Below, piece by piece: positions 1-8,067 of a stretch of 18,467 bases of DNA (positions are counted from its first letter, which is position 1; the number at the start of each line of letters is the position of its first letter). Origin of the DNA: an uncultured Phaeodactylibacter sp. GTDB lineage: Bacteria; Bacteroidota; Bacteroidia; Chitinophagales; Saprospiraceae. The stretch lies in assembly GCA_913062745.1 (NCBI GenBank), contig CAJXXJ010000009.1:1-18467 (forward strand), in the 5' to 3' direction. Made by a program: the position numbers and the translations under genes. The notes under the pieces were generated by a model. That model saw only the letters and a list, made by a program, of their open reading frames with translations, was not told where the DNA came from and ran no database searches.

Positions 1-1652
1 GCAAATTCAAACTCGTGGGTGCTGATGGTGTAGTCGGTGCCGGCTTCTGCTGTAGAAGCTGCGCTTACCGTTACCACTGCGCTGCCGCCGATGCTGCTTG
101 CCGCTTCTACAGACAGTTCGATCTGCAGGCTGCCGCTGCCCTCTTCCACCTCAGTGGTTGCTTCCGCAAAAGTGATGGCAGTCGGGCCAGCCAGTTCGAA
201 AGCGGCTATGCTACCGCTGACTTCGTAGGCGACCAACAGATAGGCTTTGCCGTCTGTGCTTTCTTCCGGGCTGACAAACACCAGGTCTTCCGGTGCCAGG
301 TCGCCGCCCAGTTCGTCTACGGTACGAGTGTTGATGTACTGCATGAATTCAGGTGCAGTAGGGTCATTCAGGTCGTACATCATGATGCCGCCGATACGCT
401 CGAGGGCGATAAAGCCGTAGGTATTGCCGTTGAACTCGGCTACCAGAACGGCTTCCGGCTCGGGGCCTTTATCGTCAGAGCGGTTTTTGAATTCATTCTC
501 ATCATCGGTTGCGTTGAAAATCGCGCCGTAAACCGGATCAGCTGCGGTGATTTGCTCCAGGTCGTTGCCGCTGTCGTACACCAGCTCGCCGGTCACGGCA
601 TCCCAGATGGTGAAGGAGCGGGCACCGTAGGCAAAGAGTTCGTCAAAGTCGCCGTCGCCATCGGTATCGCCGTTGGCATTGGTGATGCGCAGACGGCCCA
701 GCAAGGCATTATCTTTCAAGTACTCCGCACCCGGGAAGGCGGTAGGATCCAGGACAATTTCGTCGTCGCCCACCCGGAACTCTTCGGTGTAGCCATCGTA
801 ATCGCGGGCGTCGCCTTCGTTAGCGGTGATCAGGTAGCTTTGGCCGCCTACCGTAAAGTAGTCGAAGCCGTCCGGCTGATACATGCCTTTGATCGGCCAG
901 TTGGAGAAGAAGATGTTGTCAATGCGGTTGGAAGCATCGAGCGTTACGCCTTCCTGCGTCCAGTCTTTGAAGCCAAGCGGAAGGATACCGGTAATCGTCT
1001 CGGCCGTCAGGTCTACCAGGATCAAAGCGTTGTTTTCCTGGCAATTGACGTAGGCGGTAGATCCGTCATCAGATACGGTGATGTACTCCGGCTCCAGGTC
1101 CTGCGCTACGGTAGCGCCCGGGCCGAAGATGCGTACGCCCTGCTCCGTCAGCAGCATGGAGTCTGCATTGAACTGATCTAAGCCCAGCGTAGTAACGCTG
1201 GCCATCATAGCACCCGCGCTTACATCCACGATGCTGACCGAGCCTTCCGGGTCAACGGTGTAGTCATCGTTCGGCTCGCCTTCGTTAGCGGTCAGGATGC
1301 GGCTGCCGTCCGGCGTGAAGGTCAGCATGTCGGGCAGCGGGCCCACTTCTACCTGATTGAGGAAAGTACCGTCGGTATCAAAGAATACGACGGAACCATT
1401 ATCGGTTACTGTTTCGGCTTCCATAGCCACGGCAACAAGACCCTCGTATACGGCTACGGAGTTGATGCCGCCGCCGTAGGGAGACAGATCAACAGCAGCA
1501 ACAGCGCTGATGGCACCGTTGGCACCGAAGTCCAGGATTTGCAGTTCGTTAAACTCGGAATTGGAAGCGAACAGGCGGCCGGTGCCGGCATCGTAAGCGA
1601 TGATTTCTGCGGCAGCGCCTTCCGGCAATTCAAAGCTGCCCAGGTGGCTCAG
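1..1652 (-). repeat. Internal repeat unit 2 of the giant secreted protein (runs off the window)
   Basis: This second in-frame copy begins at the codons for LSHLGSF. It contains a complete choice-of-anchor I propeller and the opening strands of another Calx-beta-like domain (TAITFAEATTEVEEGSG). The window ends inside that domain, so it cannot be seen whether a third propeller follows. Confidence 0.85.
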
Positions 1653-4600
1653 CTGTGCTTCCGGTTGTGCCTGCGCTACCGGTGCGGTATCGTCGTTATC
1701 GGCAATCAGGACAATAACTGCATCATCCTCGCCAATGCCGGTGGAGCTCGCAGCGCCGTCCAGTTCCAGGATGAGGTATTTGCCGCTCAGGCTGCTGTTG
1801 TCCAGAATTTCCAGGCTCAGCGTGGTATCGCCGGTGAAGCCCGCGGGAATGTCGATGCTCGTAGTACCCAGGTTGTAGTCTTCGCCCGCTATTGCCGTGG
1901 AGGCAGCGGCTACGCTTACGCTAAAAGTGCCATCGAGCGTACCGGCCTGCTCGATGCTGACCGGCAGTTCGATTGCGCCTGCGCCTTCCATGACTTCCAC
2001 CGTTGTTTCGGCGAAAGCCACAGTAGCCGGTGTAGCAATTTCAAATACGCCTACTGTTCCGCTTACTTCGTAGGAAACCACGGCGTAGAATTTGCCGTCC
2101 GGGCTGTTATCCGGTGTGATGATCTTGATATCTTCCGGTGCCAGGTCGCCGCCCAGTTCATTCACCGTACGGGTGTTGATGTACTGCACGAAGGAAGGCG
2201 CTTCCGGATTGGATACTTCGTATACCATGATACCGCCGATGCGCTCCAGGGCGATGAAGGCGTAAGGCACGCCATTGATATCGGCAACAGTAACTGCTTC
2301 CGGCTCCGGCCCTTTGTCGTCAGAGCGGTTCTTGAATTCGTTTTCGTCATCGGTAGCATTGAAGATGGCACCGAATACCGGGTCGGCTGCTGTGATCAGC
2401 TCCAGCTCGGAGCCGCTGTCGTACAGCAGTTCGCCGGTGGTGGCGTTCCAGATGGAGAAGGAACGGGCCCCGTAGGAGAACAGCTCGTCGTAGTCGCCGT
2501 CGCCGTCGGTATCGCCATTGGCAGAAGTGACGCGCAGGCGGCCCAGAAGAGCATTATTCTCCAGGTATTCTGCATTCGGGAATGCGATGGGGTCGAGCGG
2601 GATTTCTGCATCGCCCACGCGGAATTCTTCGCTGTAGCCGTCGTAATCGCGGGCGTCGCCCTCGTTAGCGGAGATGAGGTAGCTCTGCCCGCCTACGGTG
2701 AAGTAGTCAATTGCGTCCGGCTGATACATACCACGGATCGGCCAGTTAGCAAAGAAGATGTCGTCGATGCGGTTGGAGGCATCAAGTACAACGCCTTCCT
2801 GCGTCCAGTCTTTGTACCCCAGCGGAAGTACGTCGAGCGCGGTGGCACCGTCGATGTCAACCAGCACAAGGGCGTTGTTTTCCTGGCAGTTTACGTAAGC
2901 CAGGCTGCCATCGTCGGAGATGGTGATGAATTCCGGCTCCAGGTCCTGCGCTACGGTAGCGCCCGGGCCGAAGATGCGTACGCCTTCGTCCTTGAGCTGT
3001 TGCTCCTCTGCATTGAAGCCGGCCAGGCTGATGGTCGTAACGTCCGCGCTCGTCAGGCCAGCTGCGCCATTGCTCAGGTCGATGATGCTTACGGAACCTT
3101 CCGGGTCTACGGTATAGTCGTCGTTCGGCTCGCCTTCGTTTGCGGTAAGCACCTTGCTGCCGTCCGGCGTGAAGACCAGCATATCGGGCAGTGGGCCGAC
3201 TTCCACCTGGCTCAGCAGGTTGCCATCGGTATCGAAAAAGGCGACAGAGCCATTGTCGGTTACGGTTTCAGCCTCAAGAGCAACCGCTACGATGCCGCCG
3301 TTTACGGCTACTGAGTTGATCCCGCCGCCGAATGGCTCCAGGCTGATGGAGTTAACCGGAGACAGCATGCCCGGTGTGGAAAAGTCGACGATATCCAGCA
3401 GGTTTTCCTCAGAGTTGGTCACAAACAGGCGCTGGGAGCCGGGGTCGTGCGCAACAATTTCCGCCACGATGCCCGACTGGAAACTGCCGAGGTGGTTGAG
3501 GCTGATGCGGGGCTGCAGTGGCGCTTTGGGCGTCACCAGGTCGTTGTCCTGAATCAGCACGATGACCTCAGTGGTGCTGCCGGCACTGGCATTGGAGAGC
3601 GCAGCAATTTCCAGGATCAGGTAGCGCCCGCCGAGAGCCGGGTTGTCGAGCAGTTCGATTTCAACGGACTGCGGGTCATTGCTATTAGCCGGGAAGACCA
3701 CTTCTGTGGAAAGCAGGTTGAAATCTTCGCCTGCTACCGCTGTGGAAGCGCTCACCACGTTGAGGAAAGCTTCCGCCTGATTGGCATTGGCATTTGTGAT
3801 TTGCAGGTTCAGGCTGATGGTGCCGGCTGCTTCGTCTACGGTGATCGTTTCTTCCTCAAAGCTGACGACTGGCAGCACGATCGGGTTGTACACGCCCGGA
3901 GTAGCGGCAATATCGCTGTCCGGGAGGTTATTGGTATTGGCAAACCAGTTGCTGCCGTCTGCGTTGTCCAGCGCCGGGTCAATCAGCTCGATAGACGGGC
4001 CGTTGCCATCCGCCTCGGTAGGCCAGGGCGCTTCGTCCAGGTAGTTTACAGAATCGATCAGCTGTCCGCTAAAGTTGCGAATGAGGATGACTTCATCGCC
4101 GTTGGTGAGGTCATCAAAGCCCCAGTCCAAGAAGTCCTGTCCGAAGAACGCTTCGGCTTCCGCTTCGTTGAGGGCCAGCAGGGTGATGCCGCCGGGCTGC
4201 AGGGTGAGCTCCGGGAAGGTAAAGCTGAATTCGGAGCTTACCGTCAGGCCGCCGAGGGCAGCTGCTTCGGTACCGGCATTGTAGATTTCGATAAATTCGA
4301 GAATGTCCTGGCCGGGAGTGTTGTAGAGGATTTCGGTGATGACCAGATTGGGGACTGTATTGTTGTACACCCAGTCGAAGGTGAAGGCTTCCAGCAGAAA
4401 ATTGCCGGCCACATCCGTCACCAGGCCCGGGCTGATGCTGTAGCCCTGACCGTCTACGAAGGGCTCCGTGTACTGTACGTCTACGTAGGGGAAATCACTT
4501 CCGCCCGGCTCGGTGTAGGTAATGGTTTCAATGGCAGCGTTGGTGGTGTAGTTCATTGGGTCCGTCACGCTGGCCAGATCCATCGGCTCGCTGTAGGCGA

Positions 4601-5243
4601 TGCGGACTGTGTTTTCGTTGATCAGTTCCGCTCCGGCGATAACCGGGGGCAGGAAGTCATCCACGCTGCTGAAGAGGGAGATATCATCCAGGCCGGCCCA
4701 GTCGTCGTTGCCATTTTGGGTAACCACGAAGCGCAGGCGCACGGTGGAGATACCGGCGGGCAGATTGATGAATGCAGTCTGCCAGCCCTCGGTGTTGCGG
4801 GGCAGCTCGACGTAATTGTCCATGTTGAAATCCGTACCGGGCTCCGTTTCAATAATGTACCCGATTGCGTCAGCGGCTTCAAAGCCCACTACGTTGTACT
4901 TGAAGCTCAGCGCATTGACGAGGAAAGCCTGTACGTCCACGGCTTCAAAATCCATGGTGTGGGCTATTGAGCCGCCGCCGTTGGGGTTGTCGAGGTCACG
5001 CATAAACCAAAAGCCCTGACCGGAAGCCGGCTGCAGTTGATCGTTCGCGGAGCTTATGGTCCAGAAGTCGTCATCATCCGGCACCGCGTAGGTCGCCGGG
5101 TTTACGGTGTAGTTCCAGGTGTCTGTGGGATCGCCCTCAAAGCCCTGAAAGAGCTCTTGTTCCTGGGCGGAAAGGTTGAGGGAGGTAATAAGAGCTAAGA
5201 GCAGGCTGCTCCAACTCCACTTACTGAGGTAATTGTTCTGCAT
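1..5243 (-). CDS. Giant secreted protein with lamin-tail, Calx-beta-like and two choice-of-anchor I domains (C-terminus missing)
   Basis: An uninterrupted frame of 1747 residues starts at the ATG at 5243-5241 and leaves the window before any stop. A signal peptide occupies about 1-26 (LNLSA|Q). After it come a jelly-roll-like region (28-190), a Big_5/SbsA-type Ig-like domain (200-290), a lamin-tail domain (about 295-450, begins VPNLVITEIL), a Calx-beta-like domain (458-561), a choice-of-anchor I propeller (582-1065), a second Calx-beta-like domain (1068-1184), a second propeller (1198-1680), and the start of a third Calx-beta-like domain. Family hallmarks occur in both propellers: GGGINSVAV, GPGATVAQDLEPE, DWTQEG, ANEGDARDYDGY and ERIGGIM. 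Such proteins are secreted or surface-exposed, and in Bacteroidota often end in a type IX sorting domain, which would lie outside the window. The biochemical function is unknown; a calcium-binding or adhesive role is only an inference from the Calx-beta domains. Domain assignments are by eye. Confidence 0.9.
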   Translation of the reverse strand, partial: MQNNYLSKWSWSSLLLALITSLNLSAQEQELFQGFEGDPTDTWNYTVNPATYAVPDDDDFWTISSANDQLQPASGQGFWFMRDLDNPNGGGSIAHTMDFEAVDVQAFLVNALSFKYNVVGFEAADAIGYIIETEPGTDFNMDNYVELPRNTEGWQTAFINLPAGISTVRLRFVVTQNGNDDWAGLDDISLFSSVDDFLPPVIAGAELINENTVRIAYSEPMDLASVTDPMNYTTNAAIETITYTEPGGSDFPYVDVQYTEPFVDGQGYSISPGLVTDVAGNFLLEAFTFDWVYNNTVPNLVITEILYNTPGQDILEFIEIYNAGTEAAALGGLTVSSEFSFTFPELTLQPGGITLLALNEAEAEAFFGQDFLDWGFDDLTNGDEVILIRNFSGQLIDSVNYLDEAPWPTEADGNGPSIELIDPALDNADGSNWFANTNNLPDSDIAATPGVYNPIVLPVVSFEEETITVDEAAGTISLNLQITNANANQAEAFLNVVSASTAVAGEDFNLLSTEVVFPANSNDPQSVEIELLDNPALGGRYLILEIAALSNASAGSTTEVIVLIQDNDLVTPKAPLQPRISLNHLGSFQSGIVAEIVAHDPGSQRLFVTNSEENLLDIVDFSTPGMLSPVNSISLEPFGGGINSVAVNGGIVAVALEAETVTDNGSVAFFDTDGNLLSQVEVGPLPDMLVFTPDGSKVLTANEGEPNDDYTVDPEGSVSIIDLSNGAAGLTSADVTTISLAGFNAEEQQLKDEGVRIFGPGATVAQDLEPEFITISDDGSLAYVNCQENNALVLVDIDGATALDVLPLGYKDWTQEGVVLDASNRIDDIFFANWPIRGMYQPDAIDYFTVGGQSYLISANEGDARDYDGYSEEFRVGDAEIPLDPIAFPNAEYLENNALLGRLRVTSANGDTDGDGDYDELFSYGARSFSIWNATTGELLYDSGSELELITAADPVFGAIFNATDDENEFKNRSDDKGPEPEAVTVADINGVPYAFIALERIGGIMVYEVSNPEAPSFVQYINTRTVNELGGDLAPEDIKIITPDNSPDGKFYAVVSYEVSGTVGVFEIATPATVAFAETTVEVMEGAGAIELPVSIEQAGTLDGTFSVSVAAASTAIAGEDYNLGTTSIDIPAGFTGDTTLSLEILDNSSLSGKYLILELDGAASSTGIGEDDAVIVLIADNDDTAPVAQAQPEAQLSHLGSFELPEGAAAEIIAYDAGTGRLFASNSEFNELQILDFGANGAISAVAAVDLSPYGGGINSVAVYEGLVAVAMEAETVTDNGSVVFFDTDGTFLNQVEVGPLPDMLTFTPDGSRILTANEGEPNDDYTVDPEGSVSIVDVSAGAMMASVTTLGLDQFNADSMLLTEQGVRIFGPGATVAQDLEPEYITVSDDGSTAYVNCQENNALILVDLTAETITGILPLGFKDWTQEGVTLDASNRIDNIFFSNWPIKGMYQPDGFDYFTVGGQSYLITANEGDARDYDGYTEEFRVGDDEIVLDPTAFPGAEYLKDNALLGRLRITNANGDTDGDGDFDELFAYGARSFTIWDAVTGELVYDSGNDLEQITAADPVYGAIFNATDDENEFKNRSDDKGPEPEAVLVAEFNGNTYGFIALERIGGIMMYDLNDPTAPEFMQYINTRTVDELGGDLAPEDLVFVSPEESTDGKAYLLVAYEVSGSIAAFELAGPTAITFAEATTEVEEGSGSLQIELSVEAASSIGGSAVVTVSAASTAEAGTDYTISTHEFEF
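1653..3500 (-). repeat. Internal repeat unit 1 of the giant secreted protein
   Basis: This 1848-nt (616-codon) unit begins at the codons for LNHLGSF and encodes one choice-of-anchor I propeller plus the following Calx-beta-like domain. The next unit starts directly after it in the same frame. Over the best-conserved middle part roughly three quarters of the residues match unit 2 by eye. A 53-nt stretch (2932-2984) is identical in DNA to 1087-1139. Length differences are only a residue or two near the beginning and in the segment before FNA(D/E), so the local period is 1845-1848 nt. Confidence 0.85.
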
Positions 5244-5261
5244 GAATTACTGTTTTGGGTG

Positions 5262-5287
5262 GTTAGTTTTTAACATCGTAAAACTAA
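5262..5287 (-). promoter_or_regulatory. Small inverted repeat in the leader of the giant gene
   Basis: TTAGTTTT (5263-5270) and AAAACTAA (5280-5287) form a perfect 8-bp inverted repeat with a 9-nt spacer, ending about 20 nt before the ATG at 5243. It could be a weak leader hairpin or an operator. AT-rich chance pairing is also possible. The left arm belongs to a 9-mer (GTTAGTTTT) that recurs in two other leaders of this window. Confidence 0.3.
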
Positions 5288-5365
5288 TACCACCCGGCAG
5301 TAAGTACTACGGGCAGGACATTAAAGGTAGGTTAAGTATAGGTTAACTGAATATGAAGGCAGGCA

Positions 5366-5430
5366 GATCATCTTAGATCACGGTGATCTTCCCCGGAATT
5401 CCCCGGCAGATCACCGTGATCTTGATGATC
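5366..5430 (-). terminator. Long perfect-arm hairpin after odhB
   Basis: AGATCACGGTGATCT (5375-5389) and AGATCACCGTGATCT (5408-5422) are exact reverse complements with an 18-nt loop. Outside them GATCATC (5366-5372) pairs with GATGATC (5424-5430), with a single-base bulge between the two helices. That gives 22 paired bases starting six nucleotides beyond the odhB stop codon. The position suggests transcription termination or 3'-end protection of the odhB message. No T-tract follows on the minus strand, so it is not a textbook intrinsic terminator. Each 15-base arm is itself a near-palindrome, so tandem operators for a dimeric regulator are an alternative. Confidence 0.6.
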
Positions 5431-5436
5431 GAAATT

Positions 5437-6780
5437 TTAAATATCCATCAGCATCGTAACCGGGTCTTCCAGGTATTCCTTGACTTTCACCAGGAAGGTA
5501 ACCGAGGTGCTGCCGTCGATGACGCGGTGGTCGTAGGACAGCGCCAGGTACATCATCGGGCGGATTTGCACTTCGCCGTCGATGGCCATCGGGCGGTTCT
5601 TGATGCCGTGCATGCCGAGTATAGCGGACTGCGGCTCGTTCAGGATAGGCGTGCTGATAAGGGAACCGAACACCCCGCCGTTGGTGATGGTGAAGGTTCC
5701 GCCCTGCATTTCTTCCAGGCTCAGCTTACCGTCGCGGGCTTTGGTAGCCAGCTCTTTAATTTTGTACTCGATCTCAGCAAAGTTGAGGGACTCTACGTTG
5801 TGGACGGGTGGCACAACCAATCCGTTGGGCGTAGAGATAGCGATGGAGATGTCTGCGTACTTGTGGTACACGAGGTGGTCGCCGTCGATAGAAGCGTTTA
5901 CATCCGGCATGTCCATCAGTGCTTTGGCGCAGGCTTTCGCGAAAAGCGACATGAAGCCCAGCTTGATGCCGTACTTTTCTACGAAGCGCTCCTGATATTT
6001 TTTGCGCAGCTTCATCACCTCCGTGAGGTCTACTTCGTTGAAGGTGGTGAGCATTGCGGTGTCGTTCTTTGCGCTGACCAACCGCTTGGCGATAGTGCGG
6101 CGCATGCGGCTCATCTTCTTGCGCTCTGTCTCCCGGCTGAAATTTTCGCCGGAGGAGAAGACCACCTGTTTTGGCGCTTCTTTGCTCTCTTTTTTAGGCG
6201 CAGGCGCTTCCTTTCGCTCGCCGTAGCCGCCGCTGCCGGGCTGGCCTTCCGTTTTCGCGGCCGGTTCCGGGTGGCTGTCGCGCTGCTTTTGAGACTCCAC
6301 TGCTTTTTGTGCATCCTCTTTGGTGATGCGGCCGTCCCGGCCGGTGCCCTTTACACTGCCCGGGTCGATATCGTTTTCCTTCAAAATTTTCGCGGCAGCG
6401 GGAGAAGGGTGTCCGGCAGCGTAGCTTTCTTCTTTTTCCTCCTCGGCAGGAGCCGGAGCTTCCTCTTTCGGCTCTTCTTTGGGCGCTTCCTCAGCCTTGC
6501 CGGCATCAGAGTCGCCGCCGCCTCCACCTTCACCTTTGGACACGCTGGTGTCGATCTTGGCCACAAGGGCTCCAATCTCCAGGTCATCCTCTTCCGATGC
6601 AACGTGGATTAGTTTCCCGCTGGCTTCTGCCGGGAATTCCAAGGTGGCTTTGTCGGATTCAAATTCACAAATGGGCTGGTCAAGCTCGACGTAACCGCCG
6701 TCTTCTACCAACCACTGGGCGAGGGTTACTTCCGTTATGGACTCGCCTATGGTGGGGACTTTCATTTCTACTACGCTCAT
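5437..6780 (-). CDS. odhB: 2-oxoglutarate dehydrogenase E2, dihydrolipoyllysine succinyltransferase
   Basis: This is the core transferase of the 2-oxoglutarate dehydrogenase complex in the TCA cycle; it moves the succinyl group from the lipoyl arm to CoA in the cytoplasm. At 447 residues it has the family's normal length and order. A lipoyl domain (3-77) carries the modified lysine K44 in ESDKA. An acidic Pro/Ala/Glu-rich linker (78-118) precedes the E1/E3-binding domain (about 119-163, [15 protein letters not shown]). A second linker precedes the catalytic domain (about 215-447), with the active-site motif SYDHRVIDG (H418, D422). The TIGES and [14 protein letters not shown] N-terminus fits the succinyl rather than the acetyl enzyme. 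The E1 gene, often directly upstream, is absent here; a lipoprotein gene occupies that place. An upstream spacer of 179 nt suggests its own promoter. Confidence 0.95.
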   Translation of the reverse strand: MSVVEMKVPTIGESITEVTLAQWLVEDGGYVELDQPICEFESDKATLEFPAEASGKLIHVASEEDDLEIGALVAKIDTSVSKGEGGGGGDSDAGKAEEAPKEEPKEEAPAPAEEEKEESYAAGHPSPAAAKILKENDIDPGSVKGTGRDGRITKEDAQKAVESQKQRDSHPEPAAKTEGQPGSGGYGERKEAPAPKKESKEAPKQVVFSSGENFSRETERKKMSRMRRTIAKRLVSAKNDTAMLTTFNEVDLTEVMKLRKKYQERFVEKYGIKLGFMSLFAKACAKALMDMPDVNASIDGDHLVYHKYADISIAISTPNGLVVPPVHNVESLNFAEIEYKIKELATKARDGKLSLEEMQGGTFTITNGGVFGSLISTPILNEPQSAILGMHGIKNRPMAIDGEVQIRPMMYLALSYDHRVIDGSTSVTFLVKVKEYLEDPVTMLMDI

Positions 6781-6892
6781 ACGGTGCTGTGGGTATATGT
6801 GTGGTTAATTGGTTTTATATACAACTCCTGGCCCCAGCCGGTTGTCTGGACGGGCCGGGTCCTGCAATAATCCGTCAATTGCCGTAATTAAA

Positions 6893-6900
6893 CAAAAATA
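6893..6900 (-). promoter_or_regulatory. Candidate -7 box (TATTTTTG) upstream of odhB
   Basis: On the minus strand the sequence reads TATTTTTG, a full match to the Bacteroidota -7 element TAnnTTTG, about 112 nt before the odhB start. No clear TTG-type -33 element is seen at the usual distance, so the call rests on one box. Confidence 0.3.
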
Positions 6901-6959
6901 ACCGGAGTTTTATAGTATTGACTTATATAAATTTGTTTATGCGTGCCTGATCCACGGAT

Positions 6960-7901
6960 TCAGTGCCTTGGCTTGTAGTTGAAGCGGTAGATGACCGGGT
7001 CCATGCCTTTCCCTTCGTTGGAGATGAACAGATTGCCCTGGGCATCAAAGCAGAGGCCTTCCGGCTGCGGGTGGACGCGCTTGCTGAGCTTCTCGATGTG
7101 CAGGATTTGGCCGTCCCGCCGCATGACCAGCAGCATCTTGCCGACCGAAGAGGTGATGTACAAATTTCCGGTAAGGGGATGTATGGCAATGGCGGAGGGG
7201 CTGAAGCCGAACTCTTCCTCCGGGTTGAAAAACTCCATGACTTTTTCCACCTTGCGGATGGCCGGGCCCTGCTGCAGGTAGTGCTGCACGGAGTCGAGTG
7301 CGACGAAATAGGCAGGTTTTTCTTCCATTTCCTTTTTGGACAGGTCAAAACCATAAATGGCTTTTTTGCGCGGGAAGCCTTTATCATCATAGCCGGCATC
7401 TGCCTTGCAGGCCAGCAGCAGGCGGTTGTTGGCAGCATCGTAGGCCAGGCCTTCCACATCGTTATCATCGTTGAGAAAGTAATTGTACTTATTGACTTCC
7501 TGCTCATCGGTGCCCGGCCTCAACACTTCGTAGAGCGTCCCGGTGCTTTTGACCACGTATACGTTTTCGCCCACGAATTCCACGCCCTCGTAGTCGCCAT
7601 CGTCCCAAAAGTCAAACTCGGCAATCATCTCGCCGTTGTAGCGGTTGATGAAAAACAGTTCCCCGTCTTCATCCTGCACCGCTACCAGGGTGTTGCCATC
7701 CGGGGACAAGCCCAGGCCGGAGATCTCTTCCAGCTCATCCGGCAGCTCAAATTCCTGGTCAGGCTCAGCGAGTTGATAATTGAATTCGTAACCTTCCACT
7801 ACGGTAATGCCACTGCTCTGCTGTTCGCTTTCGGGCGGCTGGCAGCTGAGCAGGTGAAACAGCAAAATCCAGATCATACAGTTGTTTTTTATGATACTCA
7901 T
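6960..7901 (-). CDS. SdiA-regulated-domain lipoprotein (beta-propeller)
   Basis: The 313-residue product has a lipoprotein signal: a short hydrophobic stretch ending in LLSC, with C20 as the expected lipidated cysteine. It is followed by a Gln/Glu/Ser-rich tether. The body shows repeated propeller blades with the SdiA-regulated family pattern: EEISGLGLSPDG, DYEGVEFVGENVYVV, NDVEGLAYDAANNRLLLACK, PSAIAIHPLTGNLYITSS and HPQPEGLCFDAQGNLFISNE. The family's biochemical role is not established; it resembles other extracytoplasmic propellers with conserved acidic residues. The start at 7901 places the signal peptide at the very N-terminus. The next gene downstream is odhB, but the 179-nt gap and a promoter-like box make co-transcription uncertain. 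The gene upstream is divergent. Confidence 0.82.
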   Translation of the reverse strand: MSIIKNNCMIWILLFHLLSCQPPESEQQSSGITVVEGYEFNYQLAEPDQEFELPDELEEISGLGLSPDGNTLVAVQDEDGELFFINRYNGEMIAEFDFWDDGDYEGVEFVGENVYVVKSTGTLYEVLRPGTDEQEVNKYNYFLNDDNDVEGLAYDAANNRLLLACKADAGYDDKGFPRKKAIYGFDLSKKEMEEKPAYFVALDSVQHYLQQGPAIRKVEKVMEFFNPEEEFGFSPSAIAIHPLTGNLYITSSVGKMLLVMRRDGQILHIEKLSKRVHPQPEGLCFDAQGNLFISNEGKGMDPVIYRFNYKPRH

Positions 7902-8067
7902 CTCGAGTTGCGAATTTACAATAAAGCGTTAAGTCGGGGGCATATGTTATTTTTTCCGGCAAAAAGAGTTAGTTTTATAGAAAATCGCGCGCTGTGAAAG
8001 AGAAATGAAGGGATAGCGAGCGTGCGCTTAAGCTGGATAAAACCTTTTTTCCATAAAAATCTCTGAT

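Noticed and set aside
15..4970. Three long plus-strand open frames (15-1181, 1539-3314, 3447-4970) of 388, 591 and 507 residues
   Set aside because: They lie opposite the giant minus-strand gene. Their products are compositionally odd (rich in Val, Ala, Gly, Arg, Phe and Cys), show no domain, and the first two resemble each other only because the sense-strand repeat units do.
5366..5430. A CRP-type binding site in the GATCAC/GTGATC arms
   Set aside because: The TGTGA-N6-TCACA spacing is absent; the arms have only one base between half-sites.
6963..7997. Plus-strand frame of 344 residues opposite the SdiA-like gene
   Set aside because: The minus strand encodes a recognisable lipoprotein with propeller repeats over the same bases; the plus frame has no family features.
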